Source of the DNA: Glycine soja
Taxonomy: Eukaryota; Streptophyta; Magnoliopsida; Fabales; Fabaceae
Assembly: GCF_004193775.1 (NCBI RefSeq)
Contig: NC_041021.1
Location: forward strand, 33,739,718-33,803,717
Length of the DNA stretch: 64,000 nucleotides
Reading direction: 5' to 3'
Below, piece after piece: positions 35,481 through 46,085 of the stretch (within the stretch, counting starts at the first letter, position 1; each line of letters starts with the position of its first letter). A program made the translations under genes and the position numbers. A model generated the notes under the pieces. That model worked only from the letters and a program-made list of their open reading frames with translations. It was not told the origin of the DNA and searched no databases.

Positions 35481-37091
35481 TTCAATATGTTTGGTTCTCG
35501 AGTGCAGAATAGGATTTTTAGATAGATTGATTGCACTCGTGTTATCACATCGAATGGAAATATGATCAAGAATTAATCCATAGTCAGAAAGTTGTTGTTT
35601 CATCCAAAGTATTTGTGCACAATAAATTTTAGCATAAATACATTCCGCCTCAGCAATGGATAAAGCAACATTATTCTGTTTTTTACTATGTCGTGATACT
35701 ATAGCAGAGCCAATAAAATGACAGGTTCCACTAGTGCTCTTTCTATCAGTTTTGCATCCGGAAAAATCAGAATCAGAATATCCTATTAGATTATAAAAGG
35801 AATTCTTAGGATACCATAATCCTAGATTGATAGTGCCTAATAAGTATCTCATGATTCTTTTAACTGCACTAAGGTGAGATTCTTTAGGATTTGTTTGAAA
35901 TCTTACACACATACAAACATTAAACATTATATCAGGTCTACTTACAGATAAATAAAGAAGAGATCCGATCATACCTCTATATTTCTTTATGTCTATTGAC
36001 TGACCGATTTCATCTTTATCTAGATAGCAAGCAGTACTCATAGGAGTAGCCACGTGTTTAGTATTTTCCATCCCAAACCTGTGAATTAGGACTTTGCAAT
36101 ATTTTGATTGACTGATAAATATTTCATTCTTCGTTTTCTTTATCTGCAGTCCAAGAAAAAAGTTTAACTCCCCCTTCATTGACATTTCAAATTCATTTTG
36201 CATATCTTGAGAGAATTCTTTGCAAAGAGAATCATTAGTTGACCCAAAAATGATATCATCAACATATATTTGTACTAAGAGTATATCATTCAATTTTATT
36301 TTAATAAAAATGGTGGTATCAACCTTTCCTCTTGAAAAACCATTTTCTAAAGGAAATTTACTCAGATGTTCATACCAAGCCCTTGGGGCTTGTTTTAAAC
36401 CATATAAAGTCTTTTTCAATTTAAAGACATGATTGGGCTTTTCCGAGTTTTCAAAACCAGGAGGCTGATCCATATATACTTCTTCTTGGATAACACTATT
36501 TAAAAAGGCACTTTTAACATCCATTTGATAGAGTTTAAAGTCCATTATGGATGCAAAAGCTAATAACATTCGAATGGCTTCTAATCTGGCTACTAGAGCA
36601 TAGGTTTCCTCATAATCTATTCCTTCTTCTTGATTGTATCCTTTGGCTACTAGCCTAGCCTTATTTCTAATTACTATTCCATGTTCATCCAATTTGTTTC
36701 TGAATACACATTTAATTCCTATAACTGGATGATTATCAGGTTTGTCAACTAATTCCCAAACTTTATTTCTTTCAAACTGATTTAACTCTTCTTGGATAGC
36801 TATAATCCAATGTTCATCAATTATGGCTTCTTTTAAATTTTTAGGTTCAATTAAAGAAACAAAATCCATATTATTGCAAACATCTTTGAGAGAGTGTCTA
36901 GTTGTTACCCCTTTAGATATGTCACCGATGATGTTATCAAGAGGATGGTATCTTGAAGTTCTCCATTCTCTTGGAAGATCTGTACTTGTTTTTGTTTCAT
37001 CAATTTGAAAATCTTCATCTTTTCCCTTTCCTTTTCCTTTGTGCTCTTCACCATGAATATGCATACCTTCTAAAGAATCTGAAATACCCAT
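35481..37091 (-). pseudogene. Copia B reverse transcriptase and RNase H, long open frame
   Basis: An almost unbroken frame of about 540 codons. Motifs in order: KARLVAKGYNQEEGIDYEET, LYQMDVKSAFLN, YMDQPPGFE, LYGLKQAPRAWYE, the catalytic YVDDIIFGS (YVDD at 36255-36266), GELNFFLGLQIKK, SRPDIMFNVCMCVRFQ, YSDSDFSGCKTDRKSTSGTC and CDNTSAINLSKNPILHSRTK. It ends prematurely at HSRTKHIE, where the plus LTR begins. Frame preservation suggests younger age than copia 1, although small changes such as AECIYAKIYCAQ show decay. Confidence 0.9.
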
Positions 37092-38005
37092 CTAGAGTTT
37101 CCTTTCTTGGCCAAATTGGGTTAGTTTCATCAAAAGCAACATGGATAGATTCTTCAATGATGACAGTTCTTTTGTTATAAATTCTAAATGCTTTACTGTT
37201 CAAGGAATAGCCAAGGAATATACCTTCATTAGATTTTGCATCAAACTTACCTAAGTTGTTTTTGTCGTTGTTTAGCACAAAACACTTACATCCAAACACA
37301 TGAAGATGAGAAATGTTCAGTTTTCTTCCGTTATACAATTCATATGGAGTTTTCTTCAAGATTGGTCTAATTAAAGTTCTATTCATTATATAGCATGCAG
37401 TATTTATAGCTTCGGCCCAAAATATTTAGGAAGGATTGTATCATTAAGCAAAGTTCTGGTTATCTCTTCTAAAGATCTATTTTTCCTCTCATCTACTCTA
37501 TTTTGTTGAGGGGTTCTAGGTGCAGAAAAATTGTGTTCAATACCATTTTCATCACAAAATGATTCAAAATCCTTATTTTCAAATTCTCCTCCATGATCAC
37601 TCCTAATAGATGCAATTTTGAGATTTTTCTTATTTTGAAGGATTTTAGCAAGTTTCTTGAAAGCATGAAAATCATCTCTTTTATGAGTGAGAAATAATGT
37701 CCATGTGAATCTTGAGTAATCATCAACTATAACAAGAGCATAGTACTTTCCTCCAAAACTCATAGTTCTAGAGGGCCAAAAAGATCCATATGCAAAAGTT
37801 ATAAGGGTTGAGTTGTAGACACAATATTCTTTGATTTGAAGGAAACCCTTACTTGTTTACCTTTTTGACAAGCATCACATAATTTATCTTTTTCAAATTT
37901 AAGTTTTGGTAAACCAATAACTAAATCCTTAGAAATTAGTTTATTTAAATTTTACATGTTTATATGGGTAATTCTTCTATGCCATAACCAAGAATCTTCT
38001 ATTAC
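37048..38005 (-). pseudogene. Copia B integrase and GAG-pre-integrase remnant
   Basis: Downward from 38005: DLVIG-like and LPKLKFEKDKLCDACQKGKQ, then MSFGGKYYALVIVDDYSRFT, IRSDHGGEFENKDFESFC, APRTPQQNRVDERKNRSLEE and RPILKKTPYELYNGRKLN. The catalytic aspartates (VDDYSR, SDHGGEF) are present. One frame break lies near 37390 and another near 37090. Similarity ends at about 38005, so protease, gag and the 5' LTR are missing. Confidence 0.88.
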
Positions 38006-38164
38006 TCATCATCACACAAACAATACTACTTTGCCCTGAGAAGTTTATAGTTTAACTTCCCATTATTGCTTCTCCAAGCAATTTTAATTAAACAACATTA
38101 AAATTGATTTAAAAAGAAGATAAGAAACATGCTTTTGTTTAACTTTTCCTTATAGAAAATAGCC

Positions 38165-38425
38165 TAAATGATATCATTAAGTTCTAAATTATTCACTTTC
38201 AGCCATCAAAGTCTAAAAAGAGCAAGAGCTATAGGTCGACCATCAGAATGTTCTTGTTCACCTTCCTTTGCTTCAGTTCTTTTGTTATTTTCTAATGTTT
38301 GCAAAAAATTCAATAAAGATTTTGACAATAAACTTTTGTTTATCATAGTTCCATACACTGTAAATTATTTATCTTCAAGGAATTTAAAGCAAGTCTCTAA
38401 ACAAATGTCAAGCTCAATCATCAGT
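38165..38425 (-). pseudogene. Unidentified coding fragment
   Basis: The minus strand gives MIELDICLETCFKFLEDK, a TAA, then in the same frame FTVYGTMINKSLLSKSLLNF, LQTLENNKRTEAKEGEQEHS and DGRPIALALFRL before a final stop. The amphipathic helical and charged composition looks like genuine protein C-terminus rather than chance frame, and only one stop interrupts about 70 codons. I do not recognise the family. It lies directly downstream of the PCH2 exons on the same strand, but is not PCH2 sequence that I recognise. Confidence 0.45.
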
Positions 38426-38574
38426 TATGATAAGTTGCTTAGTATATAATGAAGAACCATTATGCATCTTGTCTTCCAGACAAGAACATGGACATGAACA
38501 TTAGATCATGCATGCAATTGTAAAACAATTTCAGAACTGAAAACCATAACTAAATAAATATTTCGAGTTCCTAC

Positions 38575-39574
38575 CGATTCCATGAAACAAGGGATGGATC
38601 AACCCCTTTTTAGTAAAGAGCAAAGCACTTGCTGCATATCGTAATAACTGTTGCTTTAGACCAGATTCTTATATAAAGCTACAAACACAATGGTTGATAA
38701 TGCATGGTAAATGATTTAGAATTTTATAGTTAATCATTAGAAAAATAACAACAGTATAGAATTAGATAAGGAAAAGCATAAACTACTATAAAGTAAAAAC
38801 CTTTCCCACAGGCCATCAAATTCTTTTGCAGGAAGAATCCATTCATTGAAGCTGGAAGATTGGTCATCAGAGCTTATATCCTCACATGGCCCTTCCTCAC
38901 TAAGCTAACAAAGCAAAATTCAGACAAAGAAATATTAACATCAGAGCTGCACATTCCAAAGAATAGTTAAAACTTAAAACTGTACTTTAATTTCTAACTA
39001 AAGTGAACCCTCCTCACTTTAGAAGAGCTAAATCTATATTTTTACATACTCATTAGATCATATATTCAATGAACATATTAGGCCAAAAAGAATATGGTAA
39101 CTAACCAAGGAAAATAAAGACTGAGACCTATACAAAGGCAATAAAATCAAGTCAGCAATATCACCTGAAAGGCATGTACAACAGGCTTGACTTGCTAGAA
39201 CAAAAGAACATTATCATTGTGCATCCCTTCATCTACAAAAGAAATACATTTAAAGAATCAGAGAAGACGTAGATAATTACAATTTGAGGCAAAAAAACAT
39301 TTAATTTCCAATTTGGCGAAGAAGAGAAAGGGGTTACCCCTCAACGGCGGAACCAACATCGTCGATTTTAGTTGTGCTTGAAGGTTTTAGGGTTACCTCG
39401 ACTAGAAGCAACATTAGAGTGACTTAAGAAAGATTAAGGTGAGAAATGAGAGTTTATAGAGTAGAGAGAGTGTGAGGGAGGGAGCGTACCAGGGACAAGA
39501 ACTTTGTCCTCGGGAACGGGAAGTGAGTGTTGGTAAGCAGCACCGTTTTGGTCAGTTGTGAGCTCCATCACCAT
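38575..39574 (-). pseudogene. PCH2: PCH2/TRIP13 AAA+ ATPase pseudogene, 5' half only
   Basis: Exon 1 (39490-39574) starts MVMELTTDQNGAAYQHSL and ends at PEDKVLVP with a GT donor. An exon at 39165-39232 reads NDNVLLF, stop, QVKPVVHAFQ; the family has tryptophan at the stop (TAG at 39195-39197). The next (38801-38904) encodes [20 protein letters not shown] and [14 protein letters not shown]. The last (38575-38678) encodes ESGLKQQLLRYAASALLF and KKGVDPSLVSWNR, with a TAA (38669-38671) where tyrosine is expected. Splice sites are preserved. The exon after exon 1 and everything from the Walker A onward are missing. PCH2 remodels HORMA proteins during meiotic recombination and checkpoint control. 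This copy would have no ATPase domain. Confidence 0.85.
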
Positions 39575-39689
39575 GTGAGCACTCGTTTTGTTGCTCGGAA
39601 GTCGAAACTAATTTTTGTGGGAGTGAGGGAAGAAGATGAGAAATGGAACAAGCCATGGTTTTCTTTTCTTTCAAAATGTAGCTACCATT

Positions 39690-39937
39690 AGTACTTTCGA
39701 AAAGCGTCAAAGACGGTCAATATGAAACAACCGTTTTTGTATTACCATATCAACTATGGCGATCTTTGTCAACCCGTCATTGTACTCCGTAAATTCGTTA
39801 TTGAAGGCGGTTATTAAATAACCGTCGTTGTATACTTTTGTAAAAATTACTAGAATGCCATCACGAATCCTTCAACGACGTTTTGCGTGTTAACCCTCAT
39901 AGTTAGTGTGTCATAAAAAAGCTTTATTGTAGTAGTG
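39690..39937. mobile_element. CACTA transposon terminus with subterminal repeats
   Basis: It ends TTATTGTAGTAGTG at 39937; read inward this is CACTACTACAATAAA, a CACTA-type terminal repeat. The preceding 240 bases hold AACCGTTTTTG, CGGTTATTAAATAACCG and related CGTC/GACGG words in both orientations, the usual subterminal array. No opposite terminus was found to the left. The PCH2 leader lies just inside this end. Confidence 0.8.
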
Positions 39938-39940
39938 GCT

Positions 39941-42349
39941 ATTATACAATAATTTTATAACTAAATTATAGCTAAAATTATCATATGTTTATACCAATTC
40001 TACAACTATTTCTTAGTTAAGAGTAGTAGTTAATTTTTTTGATAGTATATAGCTAATAAGTAAAACTTGTCCAATTGTTTCATCTTGGAGCTAACTTATA
40101 AGTAAATTTTAGCTAATAAAATAAACACAATTGTTCCTCCGAAGCTAATTATAGCTAATAAAATATGTCTAATATTTCATTATGAAGACAGTTTTTAGGT
40201 AATTATAGCTAATAAAATTTGCTAAACTATTCCATTCTAGATTAAAACAACCTTAGATGATCACATCAATATGCACATTTTTTAAATCATCAATAAGCAC
40301 TAGTAGTTGCTTTAGTTTATCAATATCACATTACACAATATAGGCGAATAGTTTCATACTACCGACTCAAATGATTTGGAGCATCGACAAAGGTGCCTTC
40401 AAACAGTTGATAAAAAATGACCACAGAGAAAAAGATATAAAAACCTGATTGGTTGTCATGTGCCATTTTGATTTTGGATTTCTGTTTTATTTATGACAAA
40501 TGTATCACAAGAGATAAAAAGAAAAAACTGGGAGCAAAAAACCTAATGCAACAATCTCAGGCGATGCATCTCATCTCATATAGTCTATTATCAATTATAT
40601 ATTATAAAAAGAAATGTCGCTAACATATTTTTTAACACAAATTTTTAAATATTTATTTTCATCATTGACTGAAATTATTAAAAAGCATAAAATTTTATTA
40701 GTCTCACTTCTTATTTAACAAGTCTTTATCTTAATTTTATAATTTTTAATAAATTTTAACTAATTATAATATTATAATAAAATCATGTTTTAAAAATTTT
40801 GTTGCATTTCCACTGGATGCCCACCAAGTAAAGGTGAGGGATTGGAAAGGATCAGGTGAAATTAAAGATATAAGATATTAACCATGGGAGACATCAAGGC
40901 AAGAAATGGAGGCTTTGACATGGGTAGATAAGGACACATATAAACAATCAAGATATCATATTCTATTTGGGCAAACACCAATTACCTTGAGATGAAAATC
41001 ACTAATATGCATATTTGACCCTGTATATAAATAAGGACAGTAACAAACCAATTTGAAAATCAAATTGAATATTAGTCATCTTGTACATGATGTGTGAGTC
41101 ACCGTAGAGAACATGTAAGACTAAGGATAGCATACGAAAATCTCTTAATTCATTTTTACTTATTTTATTTTATTTTAATTTTAAATTAAATTTGTACATA
41201 ATATTTAAGACTTAAATATTTATTTGTCTATAAATATCTCACTTTTTTTCTTTTAGTTCTTGTATTTTTTTATTTTCATCTTTTAAGTTTTATTTTCTTT
41301 TTTCATCCCTATAAGTTTTTTTTAGTTTCTGTTTTCTTTTTCACTTTTAGTTTACATAATTTTTTTTAGTCCCCGTAAATTCCTTCTTTACCAAATGTAT
41401 CTTTTTTACAGTTATTTAATTTACTTTTTTCTTTTTTTCTATCTTCTTTTCCTAAAATGTTTAATTTTTTTTATTCTCTTTGAATATATAAATTTTTAAA
41501 TTTCTGATTTAATGTATGAAATTTGGTTGGTAGCATTTTTTTATTCTGAAAAAAAAATGTATAGTTTCTACATTTTTCAATCAGAGACTGAAAAAAGGTT
41601 TTGAAGGAATGATTTCATAAAAGAAACTCCTACATTGTATTGTGTTTTTGGAGTATTTCAAAAGGTTCATATTCCACATTACTTGATTTAGCTTACCTTC
41701 GAGTGTTTATATATCAATATGTTTTAAGAGATTGTTTTTTGGTACAACTACTTTTTTTTTGGTACAAACATGTTTTAAGAGATTTAAAATAAGTAGTAGA
41801 TTACAGTCAGAAAAACAAGTAGCAGATATGAGTTTAATTTGTGCGCATTAGATCAGGGCAAGTGGATCTGATATGGTGCAAATCATCTGATTTCTTTCCT
41901 ACGCTTCCAATAATGATCTCAGAGATTTTTTATTTAAGATTTTAATTAATTTTTTTAGAGATTATTAAATTTTATAACGTGTTTTTTGGGTAACCATTTT
42001 TAACTTGATCTTATTTTCAATTAATGTCTCATCTTAATCAACATTACAGCTTCCATATTCACTTGGTGCTTCACTCTTATGTTATTATTATCACAAGACT
42101 TGTTAATGCAAACTTGTTAAGTGATGCGCAGGATGAGGCTTATGTACATGCATAGGTAGTAAAAGCAAATGATAATTCTACAATCTACATGGAAACTGAT
42201 TATAAAGAAAGGTCAAAGGTGCTACCTAGCACAAATGCTCAGATACAAGTTAATGTAGCAACATCATGCACTAGCGAATCGTCATGCTCCAGTGCCTATT
42301 TGGATAAAAATTAGTCCTACAGAGAGCATCAGAAACATAGTTGGTGGTG
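39941..42349. other. AT-rich intergenic DNA, no gene recognised
   Basis: Contains AGCTAATTATAGCTAATAAA repeats (39950-40230), a TATA-like TGTATATAAATAAGG near 41022 that might mark a promoter facing right, and a T-rich strip (41160-41460) resembling one arm of the soybean MITE also seen at 58857-59256. No coding similarity was found on either strand. Confidence 0.5.
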
Positions 42350-43205
42350 AAGTAATTGATTATGAAGCATAATTGGTGATGGGACAAAGAATAAGTGGTA
42401 GAAAAATCTTCAAGGCCCATTCAAATACCAATGAAATAGCACTAATAAAGGCACAGATAGCCTATCTCGTAGCATTCAGCCGCATGCAATCTGCTCGGCC
42501 TTTAGCATACTCAATCAGCAGCACTTGCATAAGAAAACAACCACCTAAAGCCCCCAAGAAACAGAAGCTCTGAACAACCACCTTCAAAACTTCCTTTTTC
42601 AACAACTGCATGATGTTGAGCAGATTGAAAAGCAGGCACAATCTGTCAGCTGTGACATGTCCCCCAAACTCAAGTATCATCGACACAGAAGCCTGATATA
42701 AAACCTGAATAACAATGCTTTTCCAAATTTCTGTGGTTATAATTGGATGGTTCCTATGAGCAGATTGTTGCTTGGCAAGCTGTTCCTCGTGGGTTAACTT
42801 CATTACCATCATTAGACCACCCAGAATGCACACCAAAACATTCACCCAAATCAACTGGAATTGTGCAAGGGGGAAATCTCCAGTACATATTGTTGTAATC
42901 AATGTTATGACTAACCCTGATATGGTAAATGTCAGATGAAGTTGAATGAAGTTTTGAATATTGTGGTATTTACTTCTGCCAGCCATCAGAATTGGTTCCA
43001 ATGCATTGAAACGTTTGATAGTTATGTCAGAACTATCTCTGTCCACTATCCTGCTCACAGAATCAAGAACTATCCCCACATCAGCTACCTTTAGAATTGA
43101 AATATAACTAGTAATCAACCTTGTTCCAATGAATGCAACCACCTTACCTTTCTCTTGCAAGAACTGTATCATGAGAAGTTTGTCTTTTGGATGGAAGTTG
43201 ATGCA
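42350..43205 (-). pseudogene. Autoinhibited Ca2+-ATPase (ACA12/13-like) C-terminal fragment
   Basis: From about 43205 the minus strand reads FHPKDKLLMIQFLQEKGKVV, then SSDITIKRF, YHNIQNFIQLHLTFTISGLV, GDFPLAQFQLIWVNVLVCIL and HPIITTEIWKSIVIQVLYQA. This is the end of the P-domain and transmembrane helices 5 onward of a plant plasma-membrane-type calcium pump. The P-domain hinge, normally GDGTNDAPALK, is degraded to IGTRLITSYISILK. Part of the last helices is deleted (FGGHVTADRL joined to LLFNLLNIMQLLKKEV). A TAG near 42462 replaces the expected tryptophan, with family-like sequence (AICAFISAISLVF) after it. The catalytic phosphorylation domain is absent. The fragment cannot pump Ca2+. Confidence 0.82.
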
Positions 43206-43560
43206 ATCCTACCCCCCAAAGGGAATTGGATAGAAGACTCCAAGAAGATTGGGTCAGAGATGCAAGAGAAGGTCTTAGGGTTCTCATGAGCCTTAGGGCG
43301 AATTTCGGGCCCATGGGCTAAGTATGAGTCCACTTATCTTTGTACATATTAGATTAAGATTTCATTATTTTTTTAACCTTGTATTTAGGACTCCATAATG
43401 TAGGTACGGTATCCTAGAAATGTATGATTTTTCAGTCCTTGTATTTTAGGGCACCTAGACTAGTTTTTGTATTAGGGGTAGTTTTGTAATTTCACATGCA
43501 TTAAGTCCTGGTCCTTCACAATTCGAGCAATATCACTCCTAATGCATTCTTCTACATCTC
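43206..43560 (+). repeat. Retrotransposon-derived repeat, LTR-like
   Basis: The blocks GATTGGGTCAGAGATGCAAG, GGGCCCATGGGCTAAGTATG and TTTTGTATTAGGGGTAG look like a multicopy soybean LTR-type repeat I recall, but no ends or duplication were found here. It truncates the Ca2+-ATPase fragment at its 5' side. Confidence 0.4.
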
Positions 43561-44318
43561 TTGTAACAATTGCAATATAAGATTTGGAAGAGGAGGTTCT
43601 AGCAGGAGGTATGGAGTGTATGGTACCAATAAAAGTGGTGATGAAGGAGACTCACTCGAAGTTGTTGGATTCTTCGTATTAAAAGCTAAAATTGAGCTGC
43701 AATGCTGGTTTCAATTTTCAGACATCACCATTGCAAGTTCTAACAAAGGGAAGGAAAAGGGAAATACTTCCTCCAGTCTCAAATACCAAAGAAGAAAAGT
43801 TGTTTCAGGATAATTAAGAATATTAGTTAATCATATTTAACTTTTTTTTCAACTTACACTTCATTGAAACTTGTTATTAGAAATTAAAAAATAATTGTTG
43901 AACCTAAAACTTCAATTAATGTAGGGTATTTTAGATATAATAACATTAAATAATGGAAAGTTAATTGAAATTTTCTTATATTTGAAATAGGAGGAAGTAG
44001 CATGAGAAAAAGAAGAAGAAAGAACCCCTGCTACATGTCTGTGTTTGGCGAGATTTGCGACCATGCGGAACCTTTGGTGAGGGTCCTTCACCAACAACAC
44101 TGCAAACTTCTGTTTATAACTAGGCCTGTGATTGCACATGCTCAATTAAGTAGTTTATATCTTATTTTCATAAGTTAGAATTAGCATGCTTTAGTTGTTA
44201 TAAATTGTTTCGTAAGCTAGTTCAATGGGTAACAATTAACATATTGATGAATTAATTAATGGAATGTGATTCAGTCATTTAATTGATTCACACTAAGAGG
44301 TCTAATTGAATGGTTGAG

Positions 44319-44320
<2 letters not shown>
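43561..44320. other. Unassigned stretch
   Basis: A short plus-strand frame (43616-43813) and a minus-strand frame (43912-44145) are open but show no family resemblance, no introns that make sense, and AT-rich surroundings. I see nothing else. Confidence 0.5.

Positions 44321-44381
<61 letters not shown>
44321..44381. repeat. (AT)n microsatellite
   Basis: About 30 uninterrupted AT dinucleotides. Confidence 0.98.
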
Positions 44382-44382
<1 letters not shown>

Positions 44383-44385
44383 TCG

Positions 44386-46085
44386 AGGGTGTTTTATATA
44401 CCGTGTCAAAAAGTGGGTTTGAGCTTAACTCAACCCTACAAAACCTGCTTATAAGGCGAGAATTAATCCCTACTTATATAGTTTATCTTAGCACTATCTT
44501 TATTCGATGCGGCACTTCATCATGCCTCATTTTCCTCGTGGCTACCCACTGTTGGATTTTCCCTGCAGTTACTTTTTGGTCCACTTTTTCTTTATACAAA
44601 TATGTTCAAGGGAAATCCGGTTTTCCAGAAAGCGCACCGGATCGTCAAGTATTTAAAATTAAAACAGATGAATCCAAGTATCGAACTCAGGGAACTAGTC
44701 TTAGACAGGGTTAAATTTAGGAATAAGGCATTGTTAAAAGAAATATTGATAATTGATGATTTGGAACAGAATTAAACTAAGTCTAGGCTAAAAACAGTAA
44801 AAATGCAAGTAAGTAAGATTGACAGCAATAGGTAAAGATGTTGGGTCTTTCTAACAGACAAGCTGATGTATATAAAGATGTTTCTCTAATCAATCATGCT
44901 TTTGTGTTCTATGTTGTAGCCTAAATTACTAAACCTCGATCCCTAGTTAGACTGAATCAATCCAAGCTTCGTCCTCATATCCGTCTTGTTGGACTAGGCT
45001 TAATTTAGACAGCCCTCCTAGGTTTAGACTAACTTAAACTAAGCTTTATCCTCAAATCCCTCTTGTTGGACTATACTTAGCTTAAATAGCTTACGAAAGT
45101 TTAGACTAATTTAGCCTAAGCTTTTTCCTCAAATCCCTCTTGTTGGACTAGACTTAGACCAATTGTAACAGCATATTTAAAACCAAAACTTAATCTGCAG
45201 ATCTCTCATTTAAGACTAAGTTTCAATTCTGCTTCATTCAAGTTCTAAGGCAACAATACATTTCCCAATGCTAAAGTCACCTAACCAGGCACACAAATGG
45301 TTGATTAGACCAAGAGCATACAGAATTTAAGCACTGAAAGAAGCATTGAACACAAGAAACACAATCAATTAGATATTAAAATAATTACATCAGCAATTTG
45401 TTAGAAATCCCCAATTAGGGTGTTTAGCAACCCATTACAGAAAAACCCCTAGCATTAATGAGATGAAAAAACCTAGGTATCTCTACAAAAGTTGCTCCTC
45501 TTGCTGCCTCCAGAGCTCTTTTCCCGAAATAAGCACTGTGTAAAACTCTGTCGTAAAAGTTGTACCTATTGTACCCTAATTCTACACAAGACATGCTTTA
45601 AATAGGCTCTGAATTCATGACGTTGCACTTAGCGCCACCCTCACGCTTAGCGCGAGTAAGTGGATTTGAGCTTAGCGCCAGTCGTGCGCTGAGCCTGGCT
45701 GAAGACAACTGATGCGCTTAGCACACTAATCTCGCGCTTAGCGTGCGTCCTTGATATTGATGCTCTGCCAAATTCTTCTTTGCGCTAACCACGTTGAAGC
45801 TGCGTTTAGCCCACTGATGAGCTAAGCTCAACTGTCACTTTTACCACATCATGACTTAGCCTCTTTTTCACCTGAAATTGCACATATTTCATCATTAAAT
45901 TCAATGGAAATATTCTAGAGACAGCTTTAACCATAAAACAAGATTTATTTACAAAATCACTACAAAATAACCATAAATTGGGGGAACTATACAAGTTTTG
46001 GAAAATGTTTTCTATACAAAAGTTAGTCGTATAAGACGACTAACACGCACTATATGGGACTTTCAACACATTCCTCTATCTTGGT
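44386..46085. repeat. Dispersed DNA repeat split by an LTR-like insertion rich in GCTTAGCG words
   Basis: The outer repeat begins GTGTTTTATATACCGTGTC, has CAACCCTACAAAACCTGC and breaks near 44515 (TTTATTCGATGC). What looks like its tail, TATGGGACTTTCAACACATT, resumes near 46051. Between them lie about 1.5 kb with CAAATCCCTCTTGTTGGACTA repeats (44980-45160) and at least five GCTTAGCG/CGCTAA words (45625-45840), the style of soybean gypsy LTRs. No protein coding was seen. The insertion model is tentative, as no duplication was confirmed. Confidence 0.45.

Noticed and set aside
42373..42573. Plus-strand open frame over the Ca2+-ATPase fragment
   Set aside because: Shadow of the minus-strand pseudogene, which explains the sequence fully.
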